Below, in pieces: positions 24,767-32,269 of a stretch of DNA of 64,000 nt. Source of the DNA: Nocardia acididurans (GTDB lineage Bacteria; Actinomycetota; Actinomycetes; Mycobacteriales; Mycobacteriaceae); assembly GCF_016741815.1 (NCBI RefSeq), contig NZ_JAERRJ010000004.1, positions 62,001-126,000 of the forward strand. The letters run 5' to 3'. Numbering within the stretch: position 1 is the first letter of the stretch; the number at the start of each line of letters is the position of its first letter. The translations under genes were made by a program, and so were the position numbers. The notes under the pieces were generated by a model. It was not told where the DNA came from. It searched no databases and saw nothing but the letters and a program-made list of their open reading frames with translations.

Positions 24767-25309
24767 GTGTCATTCGTCGACAAAGTGGTAAACGGCCTGC
24801 CTGCACCGATGCGGGCCCTCGCAGACCGGCATTACGAACTGATCAAGTTCGCGATTGTCGGCGCGACCACGTTCGTCATCGATATCGGGATTTTCTACCT
24901 GCTGAAGTGGACAGTTCTCGATACCAAGCCAACCGTCGCCCGCGTGATGTCCGGTGTGATCGCCGTCATCGTGTCCTACATCCTCAACCGGGAATGGACC
25001 TTCGACAAACGCGGCGGACGCGAGAAGCACCACGAGGCGCTGCTGTTCTTCGCGGTCAGCGGCATCGGCGTGCTGCTGGCCAGCCTGCCGCTGTGGTTCT
25101 CCAACAATGTGCTCGACCTGAAGCAGCCGCATGTGAGCTTCACGGTGGAGAACATCTCCGACTTCTTCAGCGCGTTCATCATCGGCAATCTGCTGCAGAT
25201 GGCATTCCGGTTCTACGCCATGCGCAAATGGGTGTTTCCGGACGAAATGAAGGAACTGCAGGACGAATTCGAGGATCTCATCAACGAAGAGCAACTCGGA
25301 CACTCGTAG
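24767..25309 (+). CDS. GtrA-family membrane protein
   Basis: A 180-aa protein with four predicted membrane helices (around residues 28-46, 57-76, 92-112 and 132-152) and the GtrA opening FAIVGATTFVIDIGIFYLL. Family members move lipid-linked sugars, for example in cell-wall glycan synthesis. An acidic C-terminal tail (DEMKELQDEFEDLINEEQ) follows. It occupies the position of Rv3277 beside purK. The GTG start follows a -10 element by 6 nt. Confidence 0.82.
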   Translation: MSFVDKVVNGLPAPMRALADRHYELIKFAIVGATTFVIDIGIFYLLKWTVLDTKPTVARVMSGVIAVIVSYILNREWTFDKRGGREKHHEALLFFAVSGIGVLLASLPLWFSNNVLDLKQPHVSFTVENISDFFSAFIIGNLLQMAFRFYAMRKWVFPDEMKELQDEFEDLINEEQLGHS

Positions 25310-25339
25310 GCAACCCCCCAGCTCTCGGGGCAATGCCAA

Positions 25340-25373
25340 TTGCGGCCCGGAACCTGAAGGTTCCGGGCCGCAA
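25340..25373. terminator. bidirectional terminator
   Basis: Perfect 15-bp stem TTGCGGCCCGGAACC with a TGAA loop, between the convergent GtrA and prrB-like genes and followed by ACGTTTT. Confidence 0.88.
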
Positions 25374-25414
25374 ACGTTTTCGTGAGATTTTGTGGAGGAT
25401 TCGCGGCGAAACTC

Positions 25415-26875
25415 TCATTTCGGGCGAGGTGAGAGGGTGATCGTCAACCGCACCCCGCCCAGCGGACTGTCGCCGATCTCCGCCGCACCACCGTGCAGGC
25501 GGGCCTGCTGCGCGATCAGAGCGAGGCCCAGGCCACTGCCGGGGGCCGGGCTGGCCCGGTAGAAACGGTCGAAAACCCTGGCGCGGTCGGCTTCCGGGAT
25601 ACCGGTGCCGTCGTCGTCGACGGTGAGGGTGATGGCGTCGCCCACCTGGTACGCGGCGATCTCCACACGGGTGGCGGACCCGTGCCGGACCGCATTGGTG
25701 ATCGCGTTGTCGACCACGGAACGGAGCCCGGCGACCAAACCGCGCAGGCGAATCGGCTCGACCTGCTCGTCGGTGATGGTCACCGCCGGGTGGGCACGGC
25801 GGGCGTCGTCCACCACCTGGTCGATGAGCTGACCCAGATCGAGGTCCTCCCAATCGGATTCGGTGGTCAGATCGCCCACGGCCAGACGCTCCAGCGCGGC
25901 CAGGGTGGTCTCCACCGTGCCCTGCGCGGCCAGGACATCGTCGAGGATCTCCGCGCGATCGGCATCCGAGAGCGGCATCGTGCGCAGCACCTGCAGATCC
26001 GTGCGCATGGAGGTGAGCGGCGTGCGCAGTTCGTGCGCGGCGGTCGCTGCGAAATCCCTTGCGGTGACCAGCGCTTCACTGGTGTGCCGGCGTTCGGCGG
26101 CGATCCGGCCGAGCATGGTGTTCATGGCATCGGTGAGTTCGGCGGTCTCACTCGCGCCCACCCGATCCTGCCGCTCCAAGGCGAGCCGATCCCCCAGCCC
26201 CGCCGTCGCCGTGGTGAGCCTGCGCAGCGGCGCGACCGCGCGATTCGCGAAATACCAGCCCAGCACCGCGGCCAGCGCCACCGCCGCCACGCCGATGGCG
26301 ACGATCCGGGTGCGCTGGGTGGCCGTGGAATCCGACACCACACTGCTGGGCACCGCCACCACCACCATATCCCGCCCGTCCACCGGCATAGTACGCGCGA
26401 AATCCATTGTGGGCGCGGTAATCCCGGAACCTTCCGGCGACACCGTGGCATTCGGCCCGGCCGCCACCGTGGGCGGCACGGACCCGGAGACCGGGGCGGA
26501 CTCCGAAGGCACCGCAGGTGTGGCCGGAGCGGACTCCGAAGGCACCGCAGGCGTGGCCGGGGCGGATTCGGCGGGCACCGCGGGCGCCGCCCGAATGATC
26601 GTGCGCGAACCATCGAACTCGGGTGGGAAGACCGGCACGGCCGGTGCCCCGGGCTCACCCGGCTCGTCGATGCGAGTGATGGCCAGTGCACTGACCACGC
26701 GCCCGGCCTGACGCTCCGCTTCGGGCTGCGCGATCGCGAACAGCACCGCACCCATGGCCGTCACCACCACCGCCGCCGTCAACGCACTGGCGAGCGCGAC
26801 CCGGGTGCGCAGCGAGATCGGCCGGAGCGAGCTGAACCGAATCCTCCTCGGCCGCAGCGGGATCCGCCGCCTCAC
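25415..26875 (-). CDS. prrB: PrrB-like sensor histidine kinase
   Basis: A 486-aa membrane kinase: helix 1 (about residues 26-50), an extracytoplasmic domain to about 190, helix 2 (191-210), HAMP (about 210-262), the dimerisation helix with His281 in AAHELRTPL, an N-box VVDNAITNAVRHG and G-boxes DDDGTGIPE and GSGLGLALIA. The outer domain contains an 11-residue Pro/Ala/Ser repeat at about 98-130 not expected in PrrB. The GTG start overlaps the stop of the small membrane-protein gene (GTGA). It pairs with the PrrA-like regulator two genes upstream. Confidence 0.85.
   Translation of the reverse strand: MRRRIPLRPRRIRFSSLRPISLRTRVALASALTAAVVVTAMGAVLFAIAQPEAERQAGRVVSALAITRIDEPGEPGAPAVPVFPPEFDGSRTIIRAAPAVPAESAPATPAVPSESAPATPAVPSESAPVSGSVPPTVAAGPNATVSPEGSGITAPTMDFARTMPVDGRDMVVVAVPSSVVSDSTATQRTRIVAIGVAAVALAAVLGWYFANRAVAPLRRLTTATAGLGDRLALERQDRVGASETAELTDAMNTMLGRIAAERRHTSEALVTARDFAATAAHELRTPLTSMRTDLQVLRTMPLSDADRAEILDDVLAAQGTVETTLAALERLAVGDLTTESDWEDLDLGQLIDQVVDDARRAHPAVTITDEQVEPIRLRGLVAGLRSVVDNAITNAVRHGSATRVEIAAYQVGDAITLTVDDDGTGIPEADRARVFDRFYRASPAPGSGLGLALIAQQARLHGGAAEIGDSPLGGVRLTITLSPRPK
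26496..26594 (-). repeat. 33-bp tandem repeat inside prrB-like gene
   Basis: Three copies of a 33-bp unit starting at 26496, 26529 and 26562; the first two are near-identical and the third diverges. Each encodes an 11-residue Pro/Ala/Ser unit of the TPAVPSESAPA type in the kinase's outer domain, which probably forms an extended linker. Confidence 0.85.
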
Positions 26876-27102
26876 CGGAACGCCCTGCCCGAGCGGACCA
26901 GGTTCGACCGTCCGCCGACCGTGATCGACAGCGTGGCGAGCGACAGCACACCAACCACGCCGAACGACAGCATGGCGAGCGATCCGATCGTCAGCAGCGC
27001 GGTGAGCGATCCGATCGACCTGCCGTTCCCCGTGTGGGGGCGGGATATGCCTGTGGCACCGCAGAATCCGGGCGACCGGCTCGAGCAGGCGGTCGCCGTC
27101 AT
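26872..27102 (-). CDS. small membrane protein coupled between prrA-like and prrB-like genes
   Basis: A 76-aa protein not matching any family I know. The start ATG overlaps the stop of the response-regulator gene (ATGA) and its own stop overlaps the kinase GTG (GTGA), so all three would be translated as a coupled set. Residues 1-28 are polar with two Cys (positions 6 and 14). Residues about 29-60 are strongly hydrophobic ([20 protein letters not shown], then VLSLATLSI), enough for one long or two short helices. The tail [12 protein letters not shown] is basic, suggesting a cytoplasmic C-terminus. Third codon positions are GC-rich. It may modulate the kinase; this is inference from position only. 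Confidence 0.7.
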   Translation of the reverse strand: MTATACSSRSPGFCGATGISRPHTGNGRSIGSLTALLTIGSLAMLSFGVVGVLSLATLSITVGGRSNLVRSGRAFR

Positions 27103-27794
27103 GCGTCCTCCCGGAGTACGAAGCCGACGCCGCGCACCGTGTGGACCAGGCGCGGGCAGCCGGTGGATTCGATCTTGCGGCGGAGGTAGGAGACGAACAC
27201 GTCGACCACCTTTGTCTGGGTTTCGAAGTCGTAGCCCCACACTCGATCCAGGAGCTGGGCGCGGGTGAAGACCTGGCCGGGGGCCGCGGAAAGCGCTGCT
27301 AGCAAGTCGAATTCGCGTTTGGTCAGGTCGAGCAGGGTGTCGTTGGCGTAGGCGCGGCGGGCCGTGGGGTGGATGGTGAGCGGGCCCACTTTGATCAGGT
27401 CGGCGGCCGCGCCGTGGACGGGGGCGGGGGCGCGGCGCAGCATGGCGCGCAGGCGGGCGACGAGCTCGCCGAGGTCGAAGGGTTTGGTGAGGTAGTCGTC
27501 CGCGCCCGCCTCCAGCGCGCCGATCCGGTCGGTGACCTCCGAGCGGGCGCTCAGTACGCAGATCGGGATGTCGTTGCCGAACGAGCGCAGCGCGGTGACC
27601 ACGCCGACGCCGTCCAGCTGCGGCATGTTGAGGTCGAGGACCATGGCCTGCGGGGCGCTCGCGGCGATGCGCTGCAGGGCGGACGCGCCGTCCGTCGCGG
27701 TCTCCACCTCGAATCCGGACAGCCGCAGGCCGCGCGTCACCGCCGTCAGCACCCTGGCGTCGTCGTCCACAATCAGAATCCGGGGACTCGTCAC
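27099..27794 (-). CDS. prrA: PrrA-like OmpR-family response regulator
   Basis: A 231-aa regulator starting [12 protein letters not shown], which matches mycobacterial PrrA closely from memory. The receiver domain (about residues 4-118) has Asp54 as phosphoacceptor ([10 protein letters not shown]) and a KPF lysine; the winged-helix DNA-binding domain (about 132-229) ends [13 protein letters not shown]. The GTG at 27794 is preferred because TAGCCT lies 7 nt upstream; longer frames upstream lack support. Its stop overlaps the small membrane protein's ATG. Confidence 0.9.
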   Translation of the reverse strand: MTSPRILIVDDDARVLTAVTRGLRLSGFEVETATDGASALQRIAASAPQAMVLDLNMPQLDGVGVVTALRSFGNDIPICVLSARSEVTDRIGALEAGADDYLTKPFDLGELVARLRAMLRRAPAPVHGAAADLIKVGPLTIHPTARRAYANDTLLDLTKREFDLLAALSAAPGQVFTRAQLLDRVWGYDFETQTKVVDVFVSYLRRKIESTGCPRLVHTVRGVGFVLREDA

Positions 27795-27801
27795 GGACAC
27801 G

Positions 27802-27807
27802 AGGCTA
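27802..27807 (-). promoter_or_regulatory. -10 hexamer for prrA-like gene (leaderless)
   Basis: TAGCCT on the minus strand, 7 nt before the GTG at 27794. Confidence 0.45.
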
Positions 27808-27919
27808 GGGGAGGCTCCTGAGAATTCACGGCAGCTGCTCCGGACTGCCGCATCGGCCCGGCTGCTCCCCGAGGGGCCGGGAGCAGCCGGGTCGCGCACA
27901 GCCTCGGGGGCCGCGAGGA

Positions 27920-28315
27920 TCAGCCCGCACTCCCGGTGGACGGGCGCGCCGGAACGATCACCTGCGCCGGGACGTGCGGGGTGTCCGGGTCGACGATGAT
28001 GGTGCGGCCCGGCTCAGCGGGCTGCCCCGGCCGTGTCGGAAGTGCGGGCAGCGCCGGCACGCCGGGCACGTCGCGCAGGTCGCCCCGGCGCACCGTCACA
28101 TTGCCGTCCTCGTCCCTGGTCACCAGGACCGAATCCGGGTGGGCGACATCGTCCGCCTGAACGGCCGCACCCGAGTCCACCGGCGACGCTCCGGCCACGG
28201 CGGGCGCGGCGAGCAGGCCCATCGCGGCGACACCGGCCAGCCCGCCCGCCACCACGGCCCGCTTCCCGAAACCGCGCCCGGTACCGGCCGAGCGGCGAAT
28301 CGTGAACTTGCGCAT
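27920..28315 (-). CDS. small secreted protein, unknown function
   Basis: A 131-aa exported protein. The N-terminus is a clear signal peptide: basic [19 protein letters not shown], then a hydrophobic stretch ending [12 protein letters not shown], with cleavage likely after an Ala near residues 41-43. The mature part of about 90 residues is Pro- and Asp-rich with no Cys and no recognised domain. It lies between two two-component systems on the same strand, and a GGAG site precedes the ATG. It could be a target or periplasmic partner of one of them; this is inferred from location. Confidence 0.65.
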   Translation of the reverse strand: MRKFTIRRSAGTGRGFGKRAVVAGGLAGVAAMGLLAAPAVAGASPVDSGAAVQADDVAHPDSVLVTRDEDGNVTVRRGDLRDVPGVPALPALPTRPGQPAEPGRTIIVDPDTPHVPAQVIVPARPSTGSAG

Positions 28316-28371
28316 GAGTTCTCCTTCGTCTCGTCGACGACTGCTTCGTCGATCTCTGCGGAACGAGTTCG

Positions 28372-28377
28372 AAGGTA
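28372..28377 (-). promoter_or_regulatory. -10 hexamer for secreted-protein gene
   Basis: TACCTT on the minus strand, giving a leader of about 50 nt before the ATG at 28315. The inverted repeat at 28400-28414 would overlap the -35 region, a position suited to an activator. Confidence 0.35.
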
Positions 28378-28399
28378 GGGAGCCAATACTCAGCGGCCG

Positions 28400-28414
28400 C
28401 TAACGAACGGTTAG
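28400..28414. promoter_or_regulatory. candidate response-regulator site
   Basis: CTAAC and GTTAG flank a 5-bp spacer, 85 bp upstream of the secreted-protein start. Read on the minus strand it also forms an imperfect direct repeat (TAACCG, TTAGCG) spaced as OmpR-family sites often are. Confidence 0.4.
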
Positions 28415-28448
28415 GGAATCGATAGAACGCGCACTGCACTGACTCCGA

Positions 28449-29762
28449 TCAGCGGGGTTCGGTCGCCATGTCGCCGACCGGGCGAGCCGCGCCCGGAGCG
28501 CCGAGGAAGACGGCGAACAGGGCGGGGCGGCGGCGTTGGAGTTCGAGGCGGCCGCCGTCGGCCTCGACCAGGGCGCGGGCCAGGGCGAGGCCGACGCCGG
28601 TGGAACCGCCCGCGGAGAAGCCGCGGTCGAAGATGTGGGGGGCCATTTCGTCGCGGACGCCGTCGCCCTCGTCGGCCACCTCGACACAGACCAGCGGGTC
28701 GCGGCCGCCGCGGCCGCCGGTGACCGTGCGGACCGAGACCGTGCAGGTGCCGCCGCCGTGCATGAGGGCGTTGTCCACCAGCACCGCGACTGCCTCACGG
28801 AGGCGGGAGCCGGTGATGGGGGCCTTGAGGGTGGGGTCACCGAGCAGCACGAGCTTGCGCCCGGCCTCCGCGAAGGGGTGCCGCCATTCGGCGACCACGC
28901 CGCGCAGTTCGGCTACCACCGGCACCGGGTCGCGGTCGTCCGCGCCTTCGTCGCGGGAGGCGCGGACCAGCTCGTCGATGGCGCCGGTGAGCCGATCCAC
29001 CTGTGCCATGGCCTCTTCCGCCTCGTGCACCACCTCCGGATCGGTGTGCGTGGACAATTCGTCCAGGCGCAGGCGCACGGCCGTGAGACGGCTGCGCAGC
29101 TGATGGGAGACATCGGCGACCAGGGCGTGCTCGCGTTGCAGTCGGCCCGCGATTTCGACTGTGGCGGAATCCAATACGTCCGAGACGCGGTCCAGTTCGG
29201 TGATGCCGTGCCGGCGTGGGTCGGCGCGGAAGTCACCCATGGCCAGCCGGGCGGCGCGCGCCGCCACATCGCGCAGCGGGTCGGCCACCCGGCGCGCGGT
29301 CACCACGGCCACCGCGATGCCCGCGCCCAGTGAGATGAGCACCAGCCCCACCACCGCGCCCAGCGCCTGCCGCTGCATCGAATGCATCGGCGCGGCAGGC
29401 GTTTCCAGGCGTAGCGAACCCGAGGTGCCCATGGCGAGGGATTCCACCAGCGGGTCGGTCACCGATTCCGCCCCGATGTCCAGGCGCGAGGCATTGTCCT
29501 GCGGGGTCGGGTACACGATGGTGAGCCGCCCGCCCGCCGGGATCAGCGGCCGCACCGAGCGCAGATCCAGCGCGCCGTGCACCAGCCCGTCGCCGCGCTC
29601 CTGCGCCACCACCTCCACCGCGATCCGGTCCAGGCGGTTGCGCAGTTCGTTGCGGGAGATGTCCTCCACCCACTGCCAGGCCGTGAAGGCCAGTGGCACA
29701 CCGAGAACCAGTGTCGTGAGGGTCAGTGCGGCCACCATCGACAGCAGGATTCTGCGTCTCAT
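28449..29762 (-). CDS. sensor histidine kinase (second two-component system)
   Basis: A 437-aa kinase from ATG 29762 (MRRRILLSMVAAL). Helix 1 is at about residues 5-30, an outer domain follows to about 132, helix 2 is at 133-156, then HAMP and a dimerisation helix with His220 in DVSHQLRSRLTAV, a variant of the usual HELRTPL box. ATPase boxes follow: VLVDNALMHGG and ADEGDGVRDE with GGSTGVGLALARALVEA. It follows its response regulator by 93 bp. The signal is unknown. Confidence 0.85.
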   Translation of the reverse strand: MRRRILLSMVAALTLTTLVLGVPLAFTAWQWVEDISRNELRNRLDRIAVEVVAQERGDGLVHGALDLRSVRPLIPAGGRLTIVYPTPQDNASRLDIGAESVTDPLVESLAMGTSGSLRLETPAAPMHSMQRQALGAVVGLVLISLGAGIAVAVVTARRVADPLRDVAARAARLAMGDFRADPRRHGITELDRVSDVLDSATVEIAGRLQREHALVADVSHQLRSRLTAVRLRLDELSTHTDPEVVHEAEEAMAQVDRLTGAIDELVRASRDEGADDRDPVPVVAELRGVVAEWRHPFAEAGRKLVLLGDPTLKAPITGSRLREAVAVLVDNALMHGGGTCTVSVRTVTGGRGGRDPLVCVEVADEGDGVRDEMAPHIFDRGFSAGGSTGVGLALARALVEADGGRLELQRRRPALFAVFLGAPGAARPVGDMATEPR

Positions 29763-29855
29763 CGTCGAGATGCCTCGCTTCGCTGGACCTTCGGGACGGA
29801 TGCGCCTGGGGCGCGGCGCATGGAGCAACAACACGGGCGGAACGCGGGATCGACG

Positions 29856-30533
29856 CTAATCGGTGTTGAAGCGGAAGCCTACGCCGCGCACCGTGACGAT
29901 CCGGCGCTCCGCCACCGGGCCCTCGTCGCCGATCTTGCGGCGCAGCCAGGACATGTGCATGTCGAGGGTTTTGGAGCCGCGCAGGTCGGCGTCACCCCAC
30001 ACCTCGCGCAGGATGGTCTCGCGCGACACCACCTGCCCGGCGCGGTCGATGAGCACCTTGAGCAGCTCGTACTCCTTGTTGGCGAGGTTCACCTCGACCC
30101 CGTTCACGAGCACCCGCCGCGCCTGCGGTTCCAGCCGGATACCGCCGACCTCCACCACGTCGTCACCGATTCCGCTGCGCCGCAACAGGGCTCGCACCCG
30201 GGCGAGCAGTTCGGCGAGCCGGAAGGGCTTGCCCACGTAGTCGTCCGCGCCGGCGTCGAGGCCCACCACGAAATCCACCTCGTCGGTGCGCGCGGTGAGC
30301 ATGAGCACGGCCAGATCAGCGCCCCGGGCGCGCACCTGGCGGCACACCTCGAGCCCGTCCATCCCGGGCAGGCCGAGATCCAGGATGAGCAGGTCGTGGC
30401 CGCCTTCGAGGGCGCGTTCGAGTACGGCGGGACCGTAGCTCTCCACGGTCACCGAATAGCCCTCGCGCCCCAGCGCTCGCGACAGCGGCGCGGCGATAGC
30501 CTCGTCGTCTTCAGCCAGCAATACGGCGGTCAC
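29856..30533 (-). CDS. OmpR-family response regulator (second two-component system)
   Basis: A 225-aa regulator starting at GTG 30533. The receiver domain has Asp52 (LDLGLPGMDG), acidic D9-D10 and KPF; the C-terminal winged helix has the SWLRRKIGDEG and TVRGVGFRFNTD segments. It precedes the kinase gene on the same strand. A -10 element 6 nt upstream of the GTG indicates a leaderless message. The regulon is unknown; the secreted-protein gene downstream is one candidate. Confidence 0.9.
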   Translation of the reverse strand: MTAVLLAEDDEAIAAPLSRALGREGYSVTVESYGPAVLERALEGGHDLLILDLGLPGMDGLEVCRQVRARGADLAVLMLTARTDEVDFVVGLDAGADDYVGKPFRLAELLARVRALLRRSGIGDDVVEVGGIRLEPQARRVLVNGVEVNLANKEYELLKVLIDRAGQVVSRETILREVWGDADLRGSKTLDMHMSWLRRKIGDEGPVAERRIVTVRGVGFRFNTD

Positions 30534-30539
30534 GCACCA

Positions 30540-30545
30540 AGACTA
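30540..30545 (-). promoter_or_regulatory. -10 hexamer for response regulator (leaderless)
   Basis: TAGTCT on the minus strand, 6 nt before the GTG at 30533. It lies just before the stop of the upstream PH-domain gene. Confidence 0.45.
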
Positions 30546-31088
30546 CGGGTATTCACCGTGGGATCCGTAGTAGCCACCACCGGCTCGATCGTTTTGCACC
30601 ACATCGAAGACCTGGTGATAGAGCAGCGCATGCACCTTCTGTACGTGTGGAATGTCGTCATATTCCAGATCGTCCTCGGAGGCCGAGCCGATGATGAGGG
30701 TTCCGGTGCCCAGCATTCGGTCGAACAGGCCATGGCGGAACTGCACATTCGAGATGCGGTTCATCGGAATGTCGATACCGGTGTGGGTCAACACGCCCTG
30801 GCGGATCAACACGCGGCGATCGGTGACGATGAAATGTGTCGACTTCCACCGTAGGAGCGGGGCGGCGCAACGCCAGATCACGATCACCAGCCACAGCACG
30901 CCAATGCCGATGAGCAATCCGGAACGTAAGCCGCCCTCGGTGTTTCGCGACGCCACGCCGAGCCCGAATCCGGCCAACGCGGTGATCAGGATGAAAGTGA
31001 CAGCGGGCCAGAACAACATCTTCCAATGCGGATGCCGGTGCAGCAGCAACTGCTCCTCGGGCGCCAGCGCCTCCTCCGGATAACCCAT
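30543..31088 (-). CDS. bacterial PH-domain membrane protein
   Basis: A 181-aa protein with two adjacent membrane helices (about residues 24-46 and 56-76), followed by a bPH2 (YdbS-like) domain with THFIVTDRRVLIRQGVLTH and IPMNRISNVQF. It corresponds by position and type to Rv3278c, next to birA and GtrA in mycobacteria. The function is unknown, though related proteins are linked to membrane stress. TAGGGT lies 6 nt before the ATG. Confidence 0.8.
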   Translation of the reverse strand: MGYPEEALAPEEQLLLHRHPHWKMLFWPAVTFILITALAGFGLGVASRNTEGGLRSGLLIGIGVLWLVIVIWRCAAPLLRWKSTHFIVTDRRVLIRQGVLTHTGIDIPMNRISNVQFRHGLFDRMLGTGTLIIGSASEDDLEYDDIPHVQKVHALLYHQVFDVVQNDRAGGGYYGSHGEYP

Positions 31089-31094
31089 ACGCGA

Positions 31095-31100
31095 ACCCTA
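31095..31100 (-). promoter_or_regulatory. -10 hexamer for PH-domain gene (leaderless)
   Basis: TAGGGT on the minus strand, 6 nt before the ATG at 31088. Confidence 0.5.
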
Positions 31101-31249
31101 TCGCGCGGAGATGACAGAATGCCTGACGCCGAACTGCGATCGGGCGCACAATCGTGCGGCTGACGCGTAGCATCGGCGACCACGATTGCCTTTCGTCGAG
31201 CTGTCCCGCGCAACACCCTTTAGGCCCGTGCATGACACAGGAGGCGTGT

Positions 31250-32203
31250 GTGACCCGAGAGTTGACCCAGCTGCAGATCCTGACAGAGCTCGAACCGGTG
31301 GCGGAACAGAATCTCAACCGTCACCTGTCGATGGCCAAGGAATGGCACCCGCACGATTACGTGCCATGGGATCAGGGGCGCAACTTCGCCGCCATGGGCG
31401 GCCAGGACTGGGATCCCTCGCAATCGTCACTGAGCGAGATCGCAAAGATCGCCATGATCACCAATCTGCTGACCGAGGACAATCTCCCCTCGTACCACCG
31501 GGAGATCGCCGAGAACTTCTCCCAGGACGGCGCCTGGGGCACGTGGGTCGGACGCTGGACCGCCGAGGAGAACCGGCACGGCATCGTCATGCGTGACTAC
31601 CTGGTCGTGACTCGGGGAGTCGACCCGGTGGCACTCGAAGAGGCCCGCATGATCCACATGACCAACGGCGTGGCCTCCCCCGACGACTGGGGCGGCTTCC
31701 TGGAGAACGTCGCGTACGTGACCTTCCAGGAGCTGGCCACCCGCATCTCGCACCGCAATACCGGGCGGGTGTGCAACGACCCCATCGCCGACCGCATGCT
31801 GCAGCGCATCTCCGCCGACGAGAACCTGCACATGATCTTCTACCGGACCCTGTGCGGGGCGGGCCTGGATCTGGTGCCCGACCAGGCGTTGGAGGCCATC
31901 ACCAAGGTGCTCACGCACTTCGTGATGCCGGGCCACGGCATGCCCAACTTCCGCCGCAACGGCGTCATGATGGCCAAGCACGGCATCTACGACCTGCGCC
32001 AGCATCTCGAGGAGGTGGTACAGCCGGTGCTCAAGAACTGGAACATCTTCGAACGCAACGATTTCGGGGCGCGGGGGGAGATGGCGCGGGAGAAGCTCGC
32101 CGCCTACGTCGAAAAGTTGCAGGGTGACGTGCTGAAATTCGAGGAGCAGCGCGACAAGCTGCTCGCCCGCGAGGCCGCCCGGGGTCAACTGCAGCCCGCC
32201 TGA
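31250..32203 (+). CDS. desA: acyl-ACP desaturase, DesA1/DesA2-like
   Basis: A 317-aa soluble di-iron desaturase that inserts a double bond in acyl-ACP, in mycolic-acid bacteria probably for mycolate or oleate-type lipids. Di-iron motifs are visible: EDNLPSYHREI, WTAEENRHG, a mid-protein SFQELATRISH-like segment (here TFQELATRISHRNTG) and SADENLHMIFYR. The GTG at 31250 has AGGAGG 6 nt upstream; an ATG at 31232 lacks one. It may be transcribed on into the kinase gene 60 bp downstream. Confidence 0.88.
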   Translation: MTRELTQLQILTELEPVAEQNLNRHLSMAKEWHPHDYVPWDQGRNFAAMGGQDWDPSQSSLSEIAKIAMITNLLTEDNLPSYHREIAENFSQDGAWGTWVGRWTAEENRHGIVMRDYLVVTRGVDPVALEEARMIHMTNGVASPDDWGGFLENVAYVTFQELATRISHRNTGRVCNDPIADRMLQRISADENLHMIFYRTLCGAGLDLVPDQALEAITKVLTHFVMPGHGMPNFRRNGVMMAKHGIYDLRQHLEEVVQPVLKNWNIFERNDFGARGEMAREKLAAYVEKLQGDVLKFEEQRDKLLAREAARGQLQPA

Positions 32204-32228
32204 GCACTTTCCGTCATAACGGGTAGTT

Positions 32229-32269
32229 CCCCATGAGAAGGGGCCCGGCGGAAAGGCATTCTCATGGGG
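32229..32269 (+). promoter_or_regulatory. inverted repeat enclosing the start codon of the Ser/Thr kinase gene
   Basis: CCCCATGAGAA (32229-32239) and TTCTCATGGGG (32259-32269) are perfect complements, 11 bp, separated by 19 nt. The right arm contains the ATG (32264-32266), and the purine-rich GGCGGAAAGG binding site is in the loop. In RNA the hairpin would bury the start codon; in DNA it could be a regulator site. Confidence 0.6.
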
